Positions 1 to 7,740 of a stretch of DNA of 17,118 nucleotides are shown here, piece after piece. The DNA comes from DASYTH01 sp035762905 (GTDB lineage: Bacteria > Actinomycetota > Actinomycetes > Mycobacteriales > Pseudonocardiaceae). The stretch lies in the NCBI RefSeq assembly GCF_035762905.1, contig NZ_DASUCC010000073.1, positions 1 through 17,118 of the forward strand, written 5' to 3'. Position 1 is the first letter of the stretch. Each line of letters opens with the position of its first letter. The notes under the pieces are model-generated. The model searched no databases, had not been told where the DNA came from, and worked only from the letters and a program-made list of their open reading frames with translations. Made by a program: the position numbers and the translations under genes.

Positions 1-1
1 A

Positions 2-316
2 TATTGGGTTGAGCATGTAGAGGCGTGGCGAGCTCATCCGATGGCCGGCGGACAGCAGGGTCCCTGGTTGTTCGCGGCCGATCCTCGCCGTCAGCGGATT
101 CTGCCGGGCTGTCTGAGCCACCGGTTCAATCGACTCGCCGAACAGGCTGGTGTCGCCGGGGCCAGTCTGCACCGGTTGCGGCACACGGTGGGCACGGTGC
201 TGGTCGCCCAGGGTGAGATCCTCAAGGCGTCTGCCCGACTGCGCCACCGCGATCCACTGGGAGGACATCGGCAACGTGCCCGACCGGATCTCCGACGGCG
301 TCGGCGACTTCGTGGA
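2..316 (+). pseudogene. Tyrosine recombinase (phage integrase) C-terminal remnant
   Basis: This frame is open to the left edge and carries the C-terminal catalytic part of a tyrosine site-specific recombinase. The block LHRLRHTVGTVLVAQGEILK (codons at about 167-226) contains the family's H-x-x-R motif: His at 170 and Arg at 179. It is followed by ARLRHRDP, where most relatives have LGH, so the Gly is replaced by Arg. The expected C-terminal tyrosine is not seen in this frame. After RHRDP the reading becomes arginine-rich and unlike a protein. The +1 frame instead reads HWEDIGNVPDRISDGVGDF (about 255-311), which could be the original C-terminus after a frameshift. From about 317 the frame enters an unrelated primase-helicase. 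The piece is therefore a broken recombinase fused by deletion to its neighbour, left from an integrated element. The N-terminal part is outside the window. Confidence 0.65.
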
Positions 317-2001
317 CTCATCGCCGCTCCGCTGCAGGGCGCGGCACGTCGGGATGGGGTGACGGTGTTCCTTGACTTGGCCACGATGGAACCGCATGAG
401 GACCAGTGGGCGTTTCTGTCATCGCTGGGGCGGATGAGTCCCGGTGAGGTGAACCGGGTCGCCCGCCGGGCCGGCCGGATCGTGGTCGGCCCGGGGGTGG
501 ACCGGCTCGGCACAACGGTCTCCACGAAGATTCGCGTGACACCGGCACCGGTGGTGCGGGCTCGGCTGGCCGCTGGGATTCGGGTGGAAGCTGATGATCT
601 GGTCCCGGCGTTGCATGCGACGCTCAAGCATGCGGCGTCGATGCCGAACCCTTTGTTCTACGAGCGGCAGCGGCTGCGGATGTCCACCTGGGACACGCCG
701 CGGTTCCTGCGTAGCTACGACGAGACCATCGACGGCGGCCTGGTGCTCCCGCGTGGCCTGGCCGACACGGTGGCCTCCCTGGTCGAGCAGGCCGGCAGCC
801 GCCTCGAGATTGTCGACGAACGCGCCGCCGGAGTCCGGCAGACATTCACCCTCACCGCCACACTTGCCACTTCGCAGAAGCACGCGGTGGATGTGGTCTG
901 CGACCACGACCTGGGTGTGCTGGTCGCGCCGCCCGGGTCGGGCAAGACCGTGATGGCTTGCGCGGTCATCGCCGCACATGCCACCTCGACGCTGGTGCTG
1001 GTCGACCGCAAGGCCTTGGCCGAACAGTGGCGAACACGAATAAGCGAGTTGCTGGGGGTGAAAGCCGGACAACTGGGTGGTGGCCGAGCCAAGACCCGCG
1101 GAGTGATCGACGTGGCAATGCTGCAGACCCTGGCCCGCAAGGCTGACATCGCCGCGCTCACCAACGGCTATGGTCTGATCATCGCCGATGAATGCCACCA
1201 CATCCCCGCTGCGGCGTTCGAGCACGCGGTCAAGCAGATCCCGGCGCGGCGATGGCTCGGGTTGACCGCCACACCGTATCGGCGTGATCAGCTCGACGAC
1301 TTGATCGCGCTGCAGCTCGGCCCGGTCCGGCACACCATCACCCACGACCGCGCCAACCCGGCCGGTGATGACAGTGCGCCAGCACTACCGTTCGTCGCCG
1401 CCGGCTATCGACCGGCCACGGTGCTCCAGGTCCACGACACCGAGTATCGCTACACCGGCGGTGCCGACCCGACCGCGCCCGGTGGCATGGCCGCCATCTA
1501 CCGGGATCTCGTCGCCGACGAAGACCGCACCCGCCTGGTGGTCGCCGACGTGACGGCCGCGCTGGACCGCGGCCGACACTGCCTGCTGCTCACGCAGTGG
1601 ACCGCGCACGTTGAGCGATTCGCCGACGAACTCCGGGCAGGTGGCCATGACCCGGTCGTGCTGCGTGGCGGGATGAGCGCCACCGCACGCCGCGCCGCGC
1701 TGGACCGTCTCCACCCGTCCGCGGACGGGTCACCGGTGTTGGTGGTCGCGACCGGATCGTTCATCGGTGAGGGATTTGACTGCCCGTTCTGGACACGCTG
1801 TTTCTCGCAGCGCCGATCGCGTTCAAGGGCCGGCTGGTGCAGTACGTCGGGCGGATCCTGCGCCCCTATCCAGGCAAGTCCACCGCCGAGGTACACGACT
1901 ACCACGACGTCCACACTGGAGTTCTGGCGTCCTCACTGGCCAAACGGGCACCCGGCTACACCGGCCTCGGTTTCCCCGATCCGCGCAAGTCCCCGCGCTG
2001 A
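317..2001 (+). pseudogene. TOTE-type primase-helicase, 5'-truncated and frameshifted
   Basis: Intact relatives are long proteins with an archaeo-eukaryotic primase (AEP) domain followed by a superfamily 2 DEAD/DEAH helicase, known from TOTE conflict systems. Only the end of the primase domain remains here (LIAAPLQGAARRDG to DQWAFLSSLGRMS, about 317-440). The family linker with YERQRLRMSTWDTPRF follows near 655-705. The helicase core has Walker A APPGSGKT (near 930), the DECHH motif II (near 1187), and the SAT-like motif LTATPYRR (near 1264). The frame reads GEGFDCP up to about 1786. From there the continuation VLDTLFLAAPIAFKGRLVQY, including motif VI (QYVGRILRP), is found only in the frame starting at 1786, ending at the TGA 1999-2001. 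One base appears to be missing near 1784. With no primase catalytic core and a split helicase, the gene should be non-functional. It is convergent with the decayed operon at 2009-3560. Confidence 0.8.
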
Positions 2002-2008
2002 CGGCTGA

Positions 2009-3191
2009 TCAGCATTGTGCGGGGAGGGCGTAGCCGAGTTTGCGTAGCGCGGTGCGGAACTTCTTTCCTGTTGTGGCGCGACCGCGAGTTGGCGGTCACC
2101 CAGTGGGCGGCACAGGTCGCGCAGTGTCCGGTCGTGGCTGATGAGTGCGGCCAGCGCGGGGTCGGAGCATTCGATCACGCGGAGGTGGCCCAGGTCGGTC
2201 AGCGTCGATGTTCGGCGGGTGACGTCTTTGACGTGGATGGTCAGGGTGGTGGGGAGTTCGTGGTCGGTGTGATGGGCAAGAAAGGGTGGTGAGTTCGGTC
2301 AGGTCTCGTCCGGTGTCGATGGCGGCGAGCAGGCTGGCGGAGCTGAGGATCCGGACCCGGTCGGCGGTCTGCTCGGCGTAGACGGACAGCAGGAGCTGGT
2401 CGCTGGCGGCAAGGTCGCCGGTGGCGACGATGTCGAGGGTGGGCAGGACCTTCAGTGACGGAACTGTCGCAGTGGTGTTAGCGGGTGGGTGTTAAGTGTG
2501 TCGGTCAGGCCGAGGGCGTAGCGGCCGAGTGCGGTGAGCCGAACGGCCTGCAGGCCGTCGTAGCGGCTCAGGCGTCGAGGTCGTCGCCGCCCCACTGGTC
2601 GCGGAAGTCGTCGCGTTCGCCGTGGGGGTGGACGTAGTCGAGGTCGATCAGGCCGAGGGTGACGGCGTATTCGAACAGCACCGCCAGGGTGTAGCGGCCT
2701 TCGAGGATGTCCCAGCGGTGATAGCCGTCGTAGCCGAGGCTGCCGTATTGGGGGTCGACCGATACAGCTTCCACAGGGCCCGGTCGGTGCGGGCGATGGT
2801 GGGGTTGAGGCGGTTTCGGCGCATGGTGGCGAACAGGGCGTCCACGCCGACCCACTCACCAGACGGTAGTCCGGTCAGGGTGTCGGCGACCACCTGGCGG
2901 CGGGGTTTGACCGCGCTGAGCGCGTTGGCGGCGCGTTGGCCCTTGATCTGCCCGATCCGGCTGAATTCGTCGATCACCCTGTGGCTGAGCCAGCGCCGAC
3001 ACAGTGCCGTCCGCCAGGTGTTCGGCCGCGGTGCGCAGGGTGGCCGCGGACGGACGGCTGGTCTTGCCGCTGCACCGCAGTCCGCCCGCCGCGCGCAGCT
3101 CCAGCACCGTGCGCACGTTGGCCAGCGCCTCCAGTTCGGTCATTCGCAGCCGGTGCTCCCCGACGGTCTGCAGCGGCCCGGACTCGGTCAT
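2009..3191 (-). pseudogene. Decayed helicase-associated (Helicase_C_3-like) protein gene
   Basis: No single frame covers this gene, but homologous-looking segments can be joined across the three minus frames. From the ATG at 3191 it reads MTESGPLQTVGEHRLRMTEL and on to EHLADG (near 3010). It then jumps to RRWLSHRVIDEFSRIGQIKG (from about 2998), then DPQYGSLGYDGYHRWDILEG (from about 2760) to GGDDLDA. Next come LSRYDGLQAVRLTALGRYAL (from about 2572), LKVLPTLDIVATGDLAASDQ (from about 2452), HHTDHELPTTLTIHVKDV (from about 2275), and DLCRPLGDRQLAV to KFRTALRKLGYALPAQC, ending at TGA 2011-2009. At least five frameshifts (near 2760, 2572, 2455, 2280, 2065) and one apparent internal deletion (near 3000) are needed. 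The C-terminal half has the pattern of actinobacterial helicase-associated proteins with a Helicase_C_3 domain. That assignment is from memory of the family. The start overlaps the previous gene's stop as ATGA. Confidence 0.65.
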
Positions 3192-3560
3192 GGCCGCAGC
3201 CACCGGCGGTACGCCTCGATCCACTCCGTACCCCGCGGCGCGGGTGTCGGCAATGGCAGGTCGAGGATGGGGATGCGCTGCCGGTCCCGACCCCGAACAC
3301 AGACCGCGAAGATCCGGTCGTCGTTGGACAGATCGACACGCTGCACGGTGACCTCGACGCCCAGCACCGTGGTATGAAACGGCGTCGGGAGATGGTCAGT
3401 CGGTATGCCCGGATCGATCGCGCCGCCAGTGTGGCTCCCTCGGCGGATGGGAGTACATCACGCGGGTGGGCGGCTTGAAGGTGGGGCGTATCCAGGTGAT
3501 CGAGTAGCCGGTGAGTTCGATGGAGCGGTCACCGAACTCGGCCTCACGGGCGTGCTCCAT
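3188..3560 (-). pseudogene. Small unknown protein, frameshifted, first gene of decayed operon
   Basis: Reading leftwards from an ATG at 3560, one frame gives MEHAREAEFGDRSIELTGYS and runs on to YSHPPREPHWRR (near 3435). Another frame then gives TTVLGVEVTVQRVDLSNDDR, followed by QRIPILDLPLPTP and IEAYRRWLRP, ending at TGA 3190-3188. The span of 373 bases is one more than a multiple of three, which fits a single frameshift between about 3375 and 3435. The final TGA overlaps the ATG of the next gene (ATGA), so the two were probably translated as a pair. I do not recognise the family. The intact protein would have been about 124 residues and soluble, with no membrane segment or signal peptide. 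The start lacks a strong ribosome binding site and lies back to back with the 3620 gene, so a divergent promoter in the 59 bases between them is likely. Confidence 0.5.
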
Positions 3561-3619
3561 CGTTCGGCGGCTTGTCGGCGTGACGGTGCCTGGCGCAGGG
3601 AGGGGTGGGCTGGCTGCCT

Positions 3620-4954
3620 ATGCTCCCGGCCGTGCCTGTGTCGCGGAAGCGGAAGAAGAAGTCCGGCAGGTCCGGGCGGTCCCGAGTGCCGGCCCGCGTG
3701 AATGTGCTCGGCGCTGGTGCTGATCTGGGTGAGCAGGATCGGCGTGAGTTGGCGGACGCCTGGCGGGGTCTGGCCGCCTACCGGGAGCAGATCGGGGCGC
3801 GGCGGGCGTCGCTGGCCGCCGCCGCGGCGACGAATCTGCTCGCGAATCTCGTGGTGGCGGTAGCGAACCAGCCCGACATGGTCGTGGAAGACGCGTTGTG
3901 CCTGCGGTTGGGAACACTGTTGGGTGAGGCGGCGCAGTCCCCGGTGGACGACCGAATGGGCCCGCATGACGTGGCCCAGGCGTTGGTGACCGCGGCCATG
4001 GCCGAAGTGGAGGCGACTACCGGGCAGGCGGACGCGTGGCATGCGCCCTGGCGGGTACTTACCGCGGTCGCCGGTATTCTGCCGTATCCGGACAGCGAGG
4101 CTGCGGTCGACGCGATCGCGCGGTTGCGGGACACGGAAGGCGGGCGGGTGTTGCCGGCCACGCCACCCGGTCCGGCCGTGACCGGGCCGGTGCTGTGGAC
4201 CCGTGACCGGTACGGCAGTCGGTTCGCCGTCACCGCGCCGATCACCACGGTGGGTGCGCCGGTGCGCTGGTACTTGTGGGACATCGATGCCTGCGGGCAC
4301 CAAGCATTCACCGTGCACAGCGGCTTCTACCCCACGCCGGACGCGGCGTTGACCGACTGGCAGGCCGCGGTCGGCCAGGTCGCCGCGGCGGGCACGGCGC
4401 TGGCTCCGGTGGACGACCCGTGGCTGCTAGCCGAGTTGTTGCCGGTCGAGCTTGGCATGATGCGTCCCGGTGGGGAAAGCGTGGAACAGTTCGCCGAGTA
4501 CCACCGCGGTAAGCGCTTGGCCGCGGTCGTCAACCAGGCCATGCCGCAGCGGGACACCCCACCCGACGGCGGTCTGGACGCGGCCACCGCGGCGGTCGAG
4601 TTCACCGCGTGGCTGCGTGCCCGGCATGCCGACCAGCAGGAGCCACCGACGGATATGGACGAGTTGGTCACGGAACTGGCCAATTCCTGGTCCATCAACG
4701 ACATCGGCACGGTATTCGCGACGTGCTCCCCACATCGGGTGGCCCTGTGTGTGCTGCACATCCGCGATTACTACGACGACGAGTTCGCCGACCAACTGGT
4801 GGCGCTGCTACCCGACTGGACCCGGTGGCTGGCCACCCGCAACGGCACCCCAGCGGAACTGGCCGACCGCTGTCTGCCCTACGCCCAGGGCCAACCGCGC
4901 CCGCAGATCATGGACGACGTCGGGCCCGACTACCTCGCCCGCGTCACCGAATAG
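3620..4954 (+). CDS. Hypothetical protein with basic N-terminal tail, 444 aa
   Basis: This is a long frame with good codon bias and no interruptions, in contrast to the decayed genes on its left. I do not recognise the family. The N-terminus carries a strongly basic patch, SRKRKKKSGRSGRSR (residues 8-22), of the kind that contacts nucleic acid or acidic partners. The rest is an acidic to neutral soluble protein rich in Trp, Ala and Asp. It contains a possible alpha-helical block (about residues 35-75, ending in LLANLVVAVANQ) and later aromatic stretches such as RWYLWDIDACGHQAF. There is no signal peptide and no membrane segment. The ATG at 3620 follows a purine-rich GGGAGGGG by about 13 bases. 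GTG codons at 3605, 3632 and 3638 are alternatives, and the last would place the basic tail at the very start. The TAG is at 4952-4954. Function unknown. Confidence 0.75.
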   Translation: MLPAVPVSRKRKKKSGRSGRSRVPARVNVLGAGADLGEQDRRELADAWRGLAAYREQIGARRASLAAAAATNLLANLVVAVANQPDMVVEDALCLRLGTLLGEAAQSPVDDRMGPHDVAQALVTAAMAEVEATTGQADAWHAPWRVLTAVAGILPYPDSEAAVDAIARLRDTEGGRVLPATPPGPAVTGPVLWTRDRYGSRFAVTAPITTVGAPVRWYLWDIDACGHQAFTVHSGFYPTPDAALTDWQAAVGQVAAAGTALAPVDDPWLLAELLPVELGMMRPGGESVEQFAEYHRGKRLAAVVNQAMPQRDTPPDGGLDAATAAVEFTAWLRARHADQQEPPTDMDELVTELANSWSINDIGTVFATCSPHRVALCVLHIRDYYDDEFADQLVALLPDWTRWLATRNGTPAELADRCLPYAQGQPRPQIMDDVGPDYLARVTE

Positions 4955-5116
4955 GCCCGACCCGTTCAACACGCCGCCGAATGACCCACATCCGGTGCGG
5001 ACCCGCGTTCTGTGAGTCGCATGGACAAGGGGCAACAGGTGGGTAACCCTTCCCCGTACGCTGCCCGGCTTGATCTTTCAGCGTCCATATGCCAACGGAC
5101 CGGCTGATCGGAAGCG

Positions 5117-6538
5117 TTAGGCCCAGGTGTCGATGAGGTCGTCTGGGCCGAGTGTGGATATGCCGGGTGTTGTGGTTCCGGCTCGGGTTACGGCGATGAG
5201 GGGGGTGTCGTCGTCGGCGCCGGGTAGCCGGGATCGGTGGATCGTCAGTTGGGCGAGGTCGTGGGTGTCGAAGGGACGGTTGTTGTGCCATTTGATGGAT
5301 CCGACGGCGGTGATCCGGGTGGCGATCGGGGCGTGGTCGGCGCCGACGATGTCGATCTCGGGGTCGTTGGTGCGGGTCCAATAGCCGCCGATCGCGGTGG
5401 TTGCGGCCGGGAGGATGCCGTCGGGTAGGCGGCGGAGTGATTCTCTGATCACGGGTTCGATGGCGCGACCGCGCCAGGTGGTCCAGGAGGTCTGGATCCG
5501 GTCGAGGACGAGGTCTCCCCGGCCGCGTTCGATGTCGGCGAAGCGGGGGCCGAGGAAGGTCAGCCAGAACCGCAGGTAGGGGTCGGTGACCACGTATCTG
5601 GTCTCTTTTGAGGGCTGGGTTGACAGCGGGGTCGTGGCGTCGACCAGGCGTTTGGTGGTCAGCAGGTGCAGTGCGCGGCTCAGCGAGGCGTGCGGCAGGT
5701 CGCCAGCGGCCCGTCCGATCAGCGTGAAGGTTCGTTCGCCGGAGCCGATCGCGCCCAGGACGCGGCGGGCTTGTGCCTCGGTGGGGAACTCGGCGGCCAG
5801 TGCGCGTTCGGCGCTGACCAGTAGTGCTGAGGTGGGGTCGGTGACCGCGTCGGTGAGGTAGTCGGTGAGGGAGGCACCGTCGGGCCATTCGTCCAGGATC
5901 AGTGGTAGGCCGCCGGTGACCAGGTAGGCGTCGAACGCATCCGCTGCGGGCAGGTCGAGCATGGCGGCCACGTCGGCGGGGTTCAGCGGCGGGATCACCA
6001 TCTCGGTGGCGCGTTGGTGGAACGGTCGCCCGTACTCGTTGAGGGCTTCCATCATTGCGAGGTCGGAGCCGATACACAGCAACAACATGGGCCGCCGCGA
6101 CAGCTCACGATCGAACAGCGTCTGCAACGCGCCTTCGAACCCGGGGTCGTTGGCGATGAGGTAGGGCATCTCGTCCAACACCACTATCGCGGGTTGATCC
6201 TGGGGCAGCGCGGCCGCCAGCAGCCGCAGTGCCGCATCCCAGGTGGCGGGGGTTTGGTCGCGGAACACCTCCGCGCCAGGGAGGTCCGAACTGATGGCGG
6301 ACTCGGTGAACAGGCCGAGGTCAGCCGCGACGCTGGATTGCGCCGACGCTGTGAAGAACAGGTGCGGCACCCCTGCTCGCTCCACGAACTCCTCGGCCAG
6401 CCGCGACTTGCCGACCCGTCGCCGACCGCGGATCAACAGGGCCCGACCAGGTCGTCCGGCGCGCCCACCCGCCCGCACCCTGTCCAACGCGCGGTCCAGT
6501 GCCGCCAACTCGCGCTCACGCCCGACAAAACCCGCCAT
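5117..6538 (-). CDS. AAA+/STAND ATPase with DUF234-type nuclease-like C-terminus
   Basis: The N-terminus MAGFVGRERELAALDRAL is the usual opening of this prokaryotic P-loop ATPase family. Walker A is GRRRVGKS (residues 38-45) and Walker B is AIVVLDE (about 117-123). A sensor-like CIGSDLAMM follows near 155-163. The middle contains a winged-helix-like stretch (about 250-310). The C-terminal region has RGRAIEPVIRESLRRL, TRTNDPEIDIVGAD (about 388-401) and VGSIKW (about 412-417), which is the DUF234 pattern related to PD-(D/E)xK nucleases. At the position that would carry the second acidic residue there is Ser, so nuclease activity is uncertain. The start at 6538 has AGGA eight bases upstream. An in-frame ATG at 6565 (MDESVRNGA) is an alternative. 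Family members are widespread in archaea and actinobacteria and mostly uncharacterised. Here the gene is intact at the edge of a scarred region, next to a transhydrogenase remnant. Confidence 0.85.
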   Translation of the reverse strand: MAGFVGRERELAALDRALDRVRAGGRAGRPGRALLIRGRRRVGKSRLAEEFVERAGVPHLFFTASAQSSVAADLGLFTESAISSDLPGAEVFRDQTPATWDAALRLLAAALPQDQPAIVVLDEMPYLIANDPGFEGALQTLFDRELSRRPMLLLCIGSDLAMMEALNEYGRPFHQRATEMVIPPLNPADVAAMLDLPAADAFDAYLVTGGLPLILDEWPDGASLTDYLTDAVTDPTSALLVSAERALAAEFPTEAQARRVLGAIGSGERTFTLIGRAAGDLPHASLSRALHLLTTKRLVDATTPLSTQPSKETRYVVTDPYLRFWLTFLGPRFADIERGRGDLVLDRIQTSWTTWRGRAIEPVIRESLRRLPDGILPAATTAIGGYWTRTNDPEIDIVGADHAPIATRITAVGSIKWHNNRPFDTHDLAQLTIHRSRLPGADDDTPLIAVTRAGTTTPGISTLGPDDLIDTWA

Positions 6539-6550
6539 AGCTCCATTCCT

Positions 6551-6587
6551 GACACTCTCATCCATGAGACACTCAACAATGAGTGTA
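6551..6587 (-). promoter_or_regulatory. Nested inverted repeats, candidate operator/promoter of the ATPase
   Basis: Just upstream of the ATPase start are two adjoining palindromes. ACACTCA-acaa-TGAGTGT (6569-6586) has perfect 7-base arms. CTCAT-cc-ATGAG (6557-6568) has perfect 5-base arms. GACACTC also occurs as a direct repeat at 6551 and 6568, 17 bases apart. On the minus strand TACACT (6587-6582) fits an actinobacterial -10 hexamer and would put the transcript start near 6575, inside the palindrome. This looks like an operator or autoregulatory site; no -35 is evident. The binding protein is unknown. Confidence 0.5.
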
Positions 6588-6611
6588 TCTGGCGTGGAGC
6601 CCGGCGTCGGG

Positions 6612-7258
6612 GGGACGGTCATCGGCGCCGGCAACCTCGCCGCCACGATGCCCGCCGCGGCATCGACCGCCTACGCCCGCAACATCAAGGCCACGCTCGA
6701 CCAGCTCGGCCTGCACGAGATGAACTCGCCCGCCACCGCGCGTCGCGGCAACCTGCTCTCGGCCGCCGGGATGGCGGCGGCCGTGCTGGCCACCGTGGTC
6801 CTGCTGGCCGCGCACGGCGGCGTGACCACTACGGGCTGGATCGTGCTGGCCGGCGCGGTGCCCGGTGCGGTCGCGGCGTTGCGGGTGCGGATGACCGCGA
6901 TGCCGCAACTGGTCAGCGTGTTCAACGCCGTCGGCGGCGGCGCGGCCGCGCTGCTCGCCACGGTCGACCTGATCGAGCACCGGGCGGCCGGCGGGTCCGG
7001 CACGACCGCGGTTGCCGGCGCGGCCGACATCGTGATCGGCACCGTCACGTTCACCGGATCCCTTGTGGCGGCGGGAAAGCTGCAGGGCTGGGTGCCCGGC
7101 CGGCCACTGCTGTATCCGGGTGCGCGGATCGTCACCGCCCTGCTGGCCGTGCTGTTCATCGCGGGCGGGGTGTGGCTGGTCGCCGATCCGGCGAGCAGCG
7201 CCGCGCTCGCCCTCGCCCTCGGCGCGGCCGCGGCGTTCACCCTTGCGGTAGTGCTTCC
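6612..7258 (+). pseudogene. pntB: NAD(P) transhydrogenase remnant: PntA C-terminus fused to PntB fragment
   Basis: The frame begins TVIGAGNLAATMPAAASTAY, which matches the C-terminal NAD-binding part of actinobacterial PntA alpha subunits. About 30 codons later it changes without a stop into the N-terminal membrane domain of PntB: ATARRGNLLSAAGMAAAV, then the family signature MTAMPQLVSVFNAVGGGAAA (near 6890-6950). Several hydrophobic helices follow, up to AAAAFTLAVVLP (7258). The small PntAB subunit, the start of PntB and the whole NADP-binding domain of PntB (normally about 460-480 residues) are missing. The reading after 7258 is unrelated and overlaps a sigma factor fragment on the other strand. 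Intact PntAB/PntB moves a proton while transferring hydride between NADH and NADP. This relic cannot do that. The upstream edge abuts the leader of the ATPase gene. Confidence 0.75.
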
Positions 7259-7355
7259 GGGCCACCGCGACGACCAGCCTCAGGTTGGCCCGGATCATGT
7301 GCTCCTTGGCCCACCGGCCATCCTCGACCACGGCCCGCAGCCGCAGGCGAACGGC
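7240..7355 (-). pseudogene. Sigma-70 family factor fragment (region 2.1 vicinity)
   Basis: On the minus strand the frame reads VEDGRWAKEHMIRANLRLVV followed by AVARKHYRKG. This closely resembles the conserved entry of sigma-70 region 2, where typical members have AK-x-x-L-x-x-ANLRLVVSLA-x-x-Y. The -10 recognition and region 4 sequences are absent, because the frame runs into antisense pntB sequence. Upstream the frame stays open to about 7380 but is not recognisable. It is a relic of about 35 codons of a primary-like sigma factor, joined end to end with the pntB remnant. Such a short piece cannot be a working sigma factor. Confidence 0.5.
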
Positions 7356-7364
7356 TTGAGTGCC

Positions 7365-7380
7365 GGGGACTTTGGGCTCT
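7365..7380 (+). promoter_or_regulatory. DosR/DevR-like box upstream of the 2TM gene
   Basis: GGGGACTTTGGGCTCT contains GGGACTTTGGGCTC (7366-7379), which agrees with the degenerate DosR/DevR consensus GGGACYWNNGTCCC at 12 of 14 positions by my hand count. The two mismatches are in the right half. It lies about 62 bases before the ATG at 7442, a normal activator distance. It overlaps no intact gene. Confidence 0.4.
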
Positions 7381-7441
7381 GGTCGCCCCGCACCGTCGGC
7401 AGATCATGGGAGCGGGGAACGGTTTTGCCGGGAGGTGTGCG

Positions 7442-7720
7442 ATGACGATCGAGCAGACCGAGAACGAGACGGTGCGGGACAGCGCCCGGAAACGGCTGCG
7501 GGACCGGCGTGATCTGTGGACGCACTGGTTCGTGTATGCGGTGATCAACGGGTTCCTCGTGGTGGTGTGGCTGCTGACCGGTCAGGGTTACTTCTGGCCG
7601 GGTTGGGTGCTCGCCGGGTGGGGGCTCGCGATCGTGTTCCACCTGTGGGACTACTACTGGAAGTGGCACCGGCCGATCACGGAGGCGGTCGTCGACGCCG
7701 AGGTCCGGCGCCGGGCCTGA
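7442..7720 (+). CDS. Small 2TM-domain membrane protein, 92 aa
   Basis: The ATG at 7442 follows GGAGG by six bases, a good ribosome binding site. The product has a charged N-terminal tail (MTIEQTENETVRDSARKRLR). Two hydrophobic segments follow: about residues 30-47 (VYAVINGFLVVVWLLTG) and 54-70 (FWPGWVLAGWGLAIVFHL). Next comes WDYYWKWHRP and a short charged tail. This matches the 2TM domain family, whose members are often found as small membrane proteins or attached to histidine kinases. Their biochemical role is not established. The gene stands alone on the plus strand, between the sigma/pntB scar and the convergent trkA-like genes, 20 bases from the stop of the last of these. A DosR-like box upstream hints at redox or hypoxia control. 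Confidence 0.85.
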   Translation: MTIEQTENETVRDSARKRLRDRRDLWTHWFVYAVINGFLVVVWLLTGQGYFWPGWVLAGWGLAIVFHLWDYYWKWHRPITEAVVDAEVRRRA

Positions 7721-7740
7721 GCCGCCGGTCATGGGAACGC

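Noticed and set aside
5027..5060. Possible bidirectional terminator between the convergent genes ending at 4954 and 5117
   Set aside because: The AAGGG/CCCTT arms are only five bases with a long loop, too weak to call.
4944..6077. Arg/Pro-rich open frame overlapping the AAA+ ATPase on the same strand
   Set aside because: Wrong-frame reading of the ATPase, which has Walker A, Walker B and family-specific C-terminal motifs.
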